This document shows, piece after piece, positions 57,645-64,000 of a stretch of DNA of 64,000 bases. The stretch is from assembly GCA_907164885.2 (NCBI GenBank), contig OU015492.1:198625460-198689459 (forward strand), written 5' to 3'. How positions within the stretch are numbered: the stretch's first letter is position 1; every line of letters starts with the position of its first letter. The notes below the pieces were generated by a model that saw only the letters and a program-made list of their open reading frames with translations, had not been told where the DNA came from and made no database searches. The translations under genes and the position numbers were made by a program. The DNA comes from Dolomedes plantarius (lineage: Eukaryota; Arthropoda; Arachnida; Araneae; Dolomedidae).

Positions 57645-58056
57645 GAACTGGGAGGAATTCACTAATTGACAGCCATTAATAATAAATTAGAATTTTGGAG
57701 TGGAAAAAGTGGGTTTTTGTGGAGACAGCCGAAATACTCCAATTTTCAAATAGCGCTTGAGCCCAAACGGTCCGTCGGAGAAAAAAACCTAAATAGTGAA
57801 ATTTGTAGGAAATTTTATGTACTTTAATTTTGATAAATAGGGTTATATGCGAAAAGTTGATAGTTTCCGAGTTATAAGCAAAAAACCGCCATAAAACGGA
57901 AATTTTTACCTTTTTTTGCATTTTCTTCAATGTTGCGTCACGAAATTTTGTTAACAAACCTCAGATTCGGATTCAGCACCCCAAAAAACATATAAAATGG
58001 AAGAAATCAAAACTACCCCAAAATTTTCCTCCGAAAAACACAATTTGACTGGACTA
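57645..58056 (-). repeat. right long terminal inverted repeat
   Basis: Complement of the left repeat, from GGAGGAATTC with TGACAGCC at the inner end to GACTGGACTA at the outer end. Divergence from the left copy is low and scattered, mostly single substitutions plus a short insertion near 57680 and a deletion near 58035. Confidence 0.9.
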
Positions 58057-58300
58057 ATAAGGGAACGTTAAATCCGTAGACCGGAAAGTCCTTGTATGAG
58101 GTCAGAGAGGGTGGGAGAATGTACGATCCCACAAATGTCACCCATGGTAGTGCTAGGTCAAAATTGAGGTGGCATCTGGTTAAGTCGAACTCCGACCTTT
58201 GTAGTGCCATTATAAATTGACGACGCACTCCTCAGCCCGCTAACCTATAAGGACAAGGTCTGGAATACTTCTGGCCAGCAGCATAAGCAACAACAACAAA
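58057..58300 (+). mobile_element. tRNA-derived SINE, 3' half with CAA tail
   Basis: Resumes with ATAAGGGAACGTTAAATCCG, TAGACCGGAAAGTCC and the GGTGGCA segment, ending in (CAA)n at about 58285-58300. Same body as the copy at 9877-10175, in opposite orientation. Confidence 0.88.
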
Positions 58301-59586
58301 ATCCAGTTCAAAAGGCCCAGGGCAAACTATTAGCACACCATGCTAACAAGAAGAACATCTGAAGATTACAGTGTGGAAGAATATTAATGCTTTAAATTTA
58401 TCACATTATGAAAAAGGGTAAAAATAAATTGGAATTTTTCCCTTAAGGACCGATAGTTTCACCGACTCACATTTCTTAATGAATATTTTCAAAGGGAACA
58501 TCGTTTTAGAAGCCTGATCCGTGTTGGTTTCAGAAACAGTATGCAACACATGTGTCCGGTAATTAGAACATTTTTGCTCTGTTTTTCTACGTGAGGGATT
58601 TCATAATGTTATATCTGATTCGAGCAATAAAAGATACGCATTTTCTAACCTACATGAAAAAATCTTGGACAAAGATCTCAAATAAACAAATGTAGCATAT
58701 AAATTATGCTACAAATAATACATACTATTAACGTATACTATATAACAATATGTACTATAATATATACAATATATCATTATACTGCATATATTGTCATATA
58801 CTATTAATAATATTACAATAATGCCTATTAGCATATTAACCTCTAATTAGGTTAAAATACTTACGTGTGAAATTTGCAAAGTTGAGCTATTTGAGTAATA
58901 ACAATATTAATTTTAGGAATACAAGGCTACGGTATAAAATACCTTTGAGCAGTGAGAGTGAAACAATATTTTTTTATAGTCTAATTATGTTTATTACTAT
59001 CATTTTGAAAGCTGACATGGGATGGAAATGCTGAGTGATTACAATATAGATCTCCTATAAGTTTACATATGAGTTTAGGTGTAAATGCAACTCACGCATC
59101 ATTATTAAATGCAGTTTTATTTTGAATACAAAGGAACTAATAACCGCATCTTTGCAGAAGTGTTGAAATATTCCAAACGTGAGCCTGATCTATTCACGCA
59201 TTTCTGTGATATGAATGTTATAACTGGTTTTAATTCAAATGAGAAACGAAGCGTTCTAGATATATAACGTATATCAATCTCCAAATTTGAATAATAATTT
59301 GCCAATCCCTAAAATTCTAGATCTTGTCATTCATAGAATCATTGAACCCATATAAATTTAAATTTTCATTGTTAGACTCGGAATATTGCTTAATAAATTC
59401 GGATAAAGTTCAACTACGGAAGAAAATTATTTTGAAAACAATTTCAGATCAATCTAGGATAAAAAAGTTTCTTTTTCAAGCATTATCCTGAAATACATTC
59501 AAATTAACCGCGGGGATCATAAATTTATAACAAGAAAAAAAAAGGACGCTTTTCTGAGAATTTGTATGATATCTCTAAATTTCATT
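58301..59586. other. unannotated AT-rich sequence
   Basis: A very AT-rich stretch with many ATA/TAT palindromes at about 58690-58820; nothing else recognised. Confidence 0.5.
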
Positions 59587-60158
59587 ACCCTGTTGCGTGG
59601 AAATAAATCCCTTTTACTGATTATTACTGGATTTTTACTGGATGATTATTACTAATGTCTGATATCTCTAAATGTTATTACCCTGATATCTCTAAATGTT
59701 ATTACCTATCTCTAAAATACTGATATCTCTAAATGTTATTACCCTGTTATCATTATATGCAAATTTTAGTATTGTATCGGGATGATTATTACTAATGTCT
59801 GATATCTCTAAATGTTATTACCCTGATATCTCTAAATGTTATTACCTATCTCTAAAATACTGATATCTCTAAATGTTATTACCCTGTTATCATTATATGC
59901 AAATTCTAGTATTGTATCGGGATGATTATTACTAATGTCTGATATCTCTAAATGTTATTACCCTGATATCTCTAAATGTTATTACCCTGTTATCATTATA
60001 TGCAAATTTTAGTATTGTATCGGGATGATTATTACTAATGTCTGATATCTCTAAATGTTATTACCCTGATATCTCTAAATGTTATTATCTATCTCTAAAA
60101 TACTGATATCTCTAAATATTATTATACCCTGTTGCGTGGAAATAAATCCCTTTTACTG
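59587..60158. repeat. compound minisatellite (140-bp unit built on a 23-25-bp subunit)
   Basis: The higher unit starts with GATGATTATTACTAATGTCT at 59641, 59781, 59921 and 60024 (spacing 140, 140, 103). Each contains two to three copies of GATATCTCTAAATGTTATTA. The array is bordered on both sides by a ~33-bp direct repeat (ACCCTGTTGCGTGGAAATAA with ATCCCTTTTACTG, at about 59588 and 60126). A single copy of the ATTATATGCAAATTTTAGTA to ACTAATGTC part stands alone at about 60609-60660. Confidence 0.9.
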
Positions 60159-61119
60159 CTTGTTTATGACAAATCGAAGTAAACATGTGTGATTAAACTA
60201 GAGCAAAAAGAAATATTTCATTTCCCTGAGCTTTCAAAAAATTCCCTTTCTATTTCTGCTGCTATGAGATTATGCATATTAACTTGTTCTGGCAACCAAT
60301 TACTTTCTTTATCATGCTCTTGGCGTGTTTTGACATCATGTCAAGATTAGATCATAATCTTGTCATTAAGTGCAAACCGTGAAATACATTGAAATCAACT
60401 TCAGAGATCATAAATAATCATGTTTTGTGATTATCCCTAAAAAAATTTTCCAGTTGCTTGTTAATAACAAATTCAGATATCTTTTTGTATTAAACTTCCT
60501 TTAAAAATGATTTCCTTTTCAAATCTAACTTTAAAAAAAATTCCTCTGAATATCTGCTAAGAGACTGAAACTTCCGTGTATTTTCTTTTCCTCGTAATTG
60601 GTTTTATTATCATTATATGCAAATTTTAGTATTGTATCGGGATGATTATTACTAATGTCATTATGCTTAAAACCCGAAGGGCAATCAAAACTCTCTTGGG
60701 AATCACAATAAGTTAATGGTAAGAAAATAAAAGTCTGATGCTCTTGAGATAATTTATAAGTCATTTCAATACCTTATTTGAATTTTGAATAATTTTAAAT
60801 CACCTCTCTTCGCTTGTTTTTACCAAATCAGGATGCTTATTTGCATTAAACAAAATTTAAAAAGATTTCATTTTCTTTTATTAGCTTGTAAAAAATTCGA
60901 TTAAATCTCTGCTACATGTAGATTAAAATTTCCGCTCATTTCCTTATTGTAGTAACCAATTTATTTGCCAATATGTACTATTTTAGGCTGGCAATATTAA
61001 TAATATAAAAACATAATACATAGACTTAAACCAATTACGCAATACGAAGTATGTTTAAGGTTGTAAGCATAAAAACCGCGGATAAGTGTAAAACAAGCCT
61101 TGGTTTGGTTTGAAGCGCT
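60159..61119. other. unannotated AT-rich sequence
   Basis: Contains the isolated minisatellite-related segment at ~60609-60660; nothing else recognised. Confidence 0.5.
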
Positions 61120-61285
61120 ACGGTCAATTTTTGCTACACGAGGGCTAATTTGTCCGGGACCTACTGCTTAAAGCCGATTCCGAAAGGATACAAACGTCCA
61201 CGCAAGAGTTGTATTCGAACTCACAGACATCGGTACCGAATGCCAGCGCCTTAGCCATTCGGCCATCATCCAGCTAAAACGACCT
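61120..61285 (-). mobile_element. tRNA-like SINE (Leu/Ser-type head)
   Basis: On the minus strand, GATGGCCGAATGGCTAAGGC then GCTGGCATTCGG is an A-box region of the Leu/Ser tRNA kind. GTGAGTTCGAATACAACTCT about 40 bases on is a B-box region. The acceptor stem does not close. A different head from the SINEs at 35, 40 and 55 kb, so a separate family or a tRNA pseudogene. Confidence 0.6.
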
Positions 61286-62415
61286 TTCTATCCTAGGGAT
61301 GTCTTGCTTGGTGCAAGAAATGCTACACTCTTTCAACTCGCAAACGCTTTTCTTTTAAATAATGTGGTTTAAAAGCTTTTTATTACTTATTGCATAAAAT
61401 AACGATTTGTTTGATTATTGAATAATTATATAACTTTTTTATGTTTTTAATAGATTTTAATTGCAAACGTTCAGTAACATTGCGTTTTTCGTTGTTGTTT
61501 TTTATCTTAAGTAATAAATAAAAGCCTTTATTTATTCAATTCCATTTTATCAATGTCAGTTTTTGTGTATTTTCAACATATTAAAATTGGGAATGATTAC
61601 TATTTAAAGTCCACTCTCGAAACTATAACGTTCACAAGTTTCGGACAGATAGATCTGTACAGTGTCTTCAGTACAGTGTCTTGGTACACAATTAAATGCA
61701 ACTGCTGCCATAAGTGAATCCCATTGACATTTATGACTAATGCTGGCATATTTAAACATTTTTATAATATTCCCTGAAATTAAAACCAATCGATTGAAAA
61801 TATTTTAATTCAAACAGTGAAATGTCTCCAATACGCTTAATAACACGAACATCTGAAAATTGTTATATTCTCTTTCCCTGTGGAAACAAGCAACAGAACA
61901 TTTACAACAAAACCCATCTTGAAATATAATTCATCCATCAATGGTTTAATGACTTCATATAATAAAAGCATTATAAAGCTAATTCATCGCGCAGGAGATT
62001 TTAGTTCCCAATTTAGTCGTCGTTCATTACCGTAATAAATTAAGTTATGTTAATACTAAAAGTTTCCTGTGTGAATTATATCCAGTTCTTAAAAAAATAA
62101 GCATTAAATCTTTAGTTTAAACTTCAAAGTTCTAACATAATTTATAAACTTAACATTTTTAAAATTTACTGTAAATCAAGCAATCATTTCAAGGGGCAAC
62201 ACAGTTTTAATCTCAAAACTTCTAAGTGAATTCAAGCATATAATCGCTTGTTTCCCGAACTAATTGCAATATGTCATTTTGAGGCTTTTAGACTGTGTTT
62301 GACATGCTAATTAGATACACTCCGTGGAAATTACGTGATATAAGAGTTTCCTTCATCGAATTATCTTTAAGATGGAAGTCAATTATAAGTTCTCTTGGAT
62401 GAGTGACCAAAACAC
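61286..62415. other. unannotated AT-rich sequence
   Basis: Nothing recognised. Confidence 0.5.
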
Positions 62416-62417
62416 GA

Positions 62418-63985
62418 CGTTTTAGTCCCTAACCAATGAATCATCTGCAAAATTAAGTTACTAGTTTGTTAAAATAAGTACACTACGGATTAAACACGGC
62501 TTAAAAATTTATGTCATAGGTCACATTTTATATGCGAAATCTTTAAATTAAGAACTTGACAAATTTTATTAGATTACAAACATTTCAAAGCTAAATTTGT
62601 CAGTGATTTAGAGGTAACAAGATCATAGATCAGGTTACAAAAAAGGACATTGATTATAATCAAATAAGTTTATGTATCAAGAATATATTTTAAGCGCTTA
62701 ACAGTATAAGCGATTTTGCTAATAACCATATAAACATATGTATCGGCAGTAAATTTTGTAAACGGAATAAAAGTCTGTGTGTGGAAAATATGTGCATTAA
62801 AATTTCTTCAGAGGTCAGCAGGCTTCATTTAGAACGTTAGTAAATAGCATTTTTTAATAAATAGATTACATTATATTGTGTAAACTAAAGAATAATATAT
62901 GTAAATTAAAAACATGACATTTTAGTCCCTAACCAACTGATCATCTGTAAAATTAAGTAACCATTTTGTTAAAATTAGTACACTAGGAATTAAACATGAC
63001 TTAAAAATTCACTAGTTGGTACCCGTCAAAACATGAAGGCTAGATAGTAAATAAGTGCATTAATACGCAAATTATTCTCAACACATCATTGCCAAATGTT
63101 GAAAATAATAATAATGCGCAGAAACAAATTAATGCGTTTAAGCGGCCTCGTGCTTAGTGAGTATCTAAAGCCAGATTTAAAAATGTCATTGAGCATGCGC
63201 AGAAAGCAATTTTTATAATTGTAAGTTATCGCTAATTATACAGCGCGAAATAAACAATTTCCATCAGGTTTAATCTTATATTTCACAAACATAATTATCA
63301 TAAAAATATAAATGGCAGAGAGAGACGTGTTTATCATTAAAACATGTCACTGACCATACGCAGAAACAGTGAGTTTCTAAAGTCCGATTAAACATGCCAC
63401 TGAGCATGCGCAAAAATCAATTTTAAATTGTAAATTATCGCTCATTAAAAGAAATTGTGGTTACGAAAACCAAATTCGACAAATCTGCAGATTACAATCT
63501 TTCGTTTAAGACCAAAATGAAGTAAATTGATGCAGTAGTTTTCTCTCACGGACTGCCCAAAAAGTCGGCTTAGCAACTTAAATATATAGATTTCATAGGC
63601 CACATTTTATACGCCAAATCTTTAAAGAACTTGAAAAATTTTATTATATTACAATCATATTTCAAAGCTAAATTTGTCAGTGGTTTAGGGGTTAGAAGAT
63701 CATAGATCAGGTTACAAAAAAGGACATTGATTATAATTGAATAAGCTTATGTATCAAGAACAAATTTTAAGTGCTTAACAATATAAGCGTTTTTGCTAAT
63801 AACCATATTAACATATGTATCGTCTGTAAATTTTGTAAACAGAATAAAAGTCTGTGTATGGAAAATATGTTCATTAAAATTTCTTTTATTATGAGGCTTT
63901 ATTTAGAACTTTACTAAACACAAATTTTTAATAAATAGATTACATTATAATGTGTAAACTAAAGAATAATATATGTAAATTAAAA
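62418..63985. repeat. ~500-bp tandem repeat, two copies, second one interrupted
   Basis: Segment A (TTTTAGTCCCTAACCAA type) occurs at ~62420-62510 and ~62918-63010. Segment B (CATAGGYCACATTTTATAYG through AAAAAAGGACATTGATTATA to TAATATATGTAAATTAAAAA) occurs at ~62512-62910 and ~63592-63985. Copy two is split between A and B by the Helitron at 63012. Copies differ by scattered substitutions and small indels. The array may continue beyond the window edge. Confidence 0.9.
63012..63590 (-). mobile_element. 579-bp non-autonomous Helitron
   Basis: On the minus strand it begins TCTATATATTTAAG and ends CGGGTACCAACTAG. It sits between A (63011) and T (63591) with no target duplication. The uninterrupted copy of the host tandem repeat at ~62500-62520 is the empty site. 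The 3' end shares CGGGT-N3-CARCTAG with the Helitrons at 4069 and 48349. A GAGCATGCGCARAAA to ATTGTAARTTATCGCT block is duplicated inside (about 63188 and 63393). No coding. Confidence 0.85.
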
Positions 63986-64000
63986 AATGGTTTATATATA

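Larger units (their letters stand above)
55011..58056 (+). mobile_element. 3,046-bp DNA element with ~410-bp inverted repeats, unassigned superfamily
   Basis: The termini TAGTCCAGTCAA at 55011 and its complement ending at 58056 begin inverted repeats that stay alignable for about 410 bp. It lies inside a SINE. Comparison with uninterrupted SINE copies supports a 3-bp target duplication ATA (55008-55010, 58057-58059). It encodes one broken protein with two Cys/His clusters. The 3-bp duplication would fit several superfamilies (Harbinger, CACTA-like, Academ-like), but the protein matches none I can identify. Confidence 0.85.

Noticed and set aside
1..64000. CRISPR arrays, bacterial operons or ribosome binding sites
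   Set aside because: The tandem repeats lack spacer structure and the DNA is plainly eukaryotic; such calls would be meaningless here.

Overview
This is AT-rich eukaryotic DNA with no recognisable host gene, no bacterial-type operon, no CRISPR array and no convincing functional tRNA or rRNA gene. The transposon families (Tc1-like DD34E and DD36E, mariner, piggyBac, PIF/Harbinger, Helitron, a Penelope-like reverse transcriptase, tRNA-derived SINEs with a CAA tail) and the wording of the transposase remnants fit an arthropod. From memory of similar transposases I would guess a spider, most likely an orb-weaver; this is not proven. The window reads as an intergenic or very large intronic repeat graveyard with several layers of nested insertions.

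Layout. 1-669: 5' part of a Tc1-like element on the minus strand, cut by the window edge. 0.8-5 kb: a piggyBac-type MITE, an old tandem array, a pogo/Tigger-type MITE and a Helitron remnant with a ~150-bp minisatellite. 9.9-10.8 kb: a SINE and a piggyBac deletion derivative. 12.5-15.4 kb: three MITEs. 16.4-18.5 kb: the second Tc1-like element, whose 3' end was displaced and holds a 540-bp solo LTR. 20.2 kb: a TTAA MITE. 21.9-23.8 kb: a broken Penelope-like reverse transcriptase. 26.3-28.1 kb: a decayed Helitron-like Rep relic. 33.5-40.8 kb: a Tc1 3' fragment, a DD36E element, a mariner and SINEs. 40.9-42.3 kb: a 1,487-bp solo LTR proven by an empty-site paralogue. 48.3-51.3 kb: a Helitron containing a Harbinger containing a hAT-type MITE. 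52.1-53.5 kb: another Tc1-like element, sitting in a microsatellite. 54.4-58.3 kb: a 198-bp tandem array running into a SINE, which is split by a 3,046-bp DNA element with ~410-bp inverted repeats and a zinc-finger-like protein I cannot place in a known superfamily. 59.6-60.2 kb: a compound minisatellite. 62.4-64 kb: a ~500-bp tandem repeat interrupted by a 579-bp Helitron.

No genes here appear to work together in a host pathway. The coding pieces are transposition proteins, nearly all broken by stops, frameshifts or deletions. The best-preserved reading frame is the Tc1-like transposase at 16615-17610, which keeps its DDE residues but has lost its normal C-terminus. The strongest new signal is the 3-kb long-TIR element at 55011-58056: two other copies of its host SINE provide empty sites that support its ends and a 3-bp target duplication.
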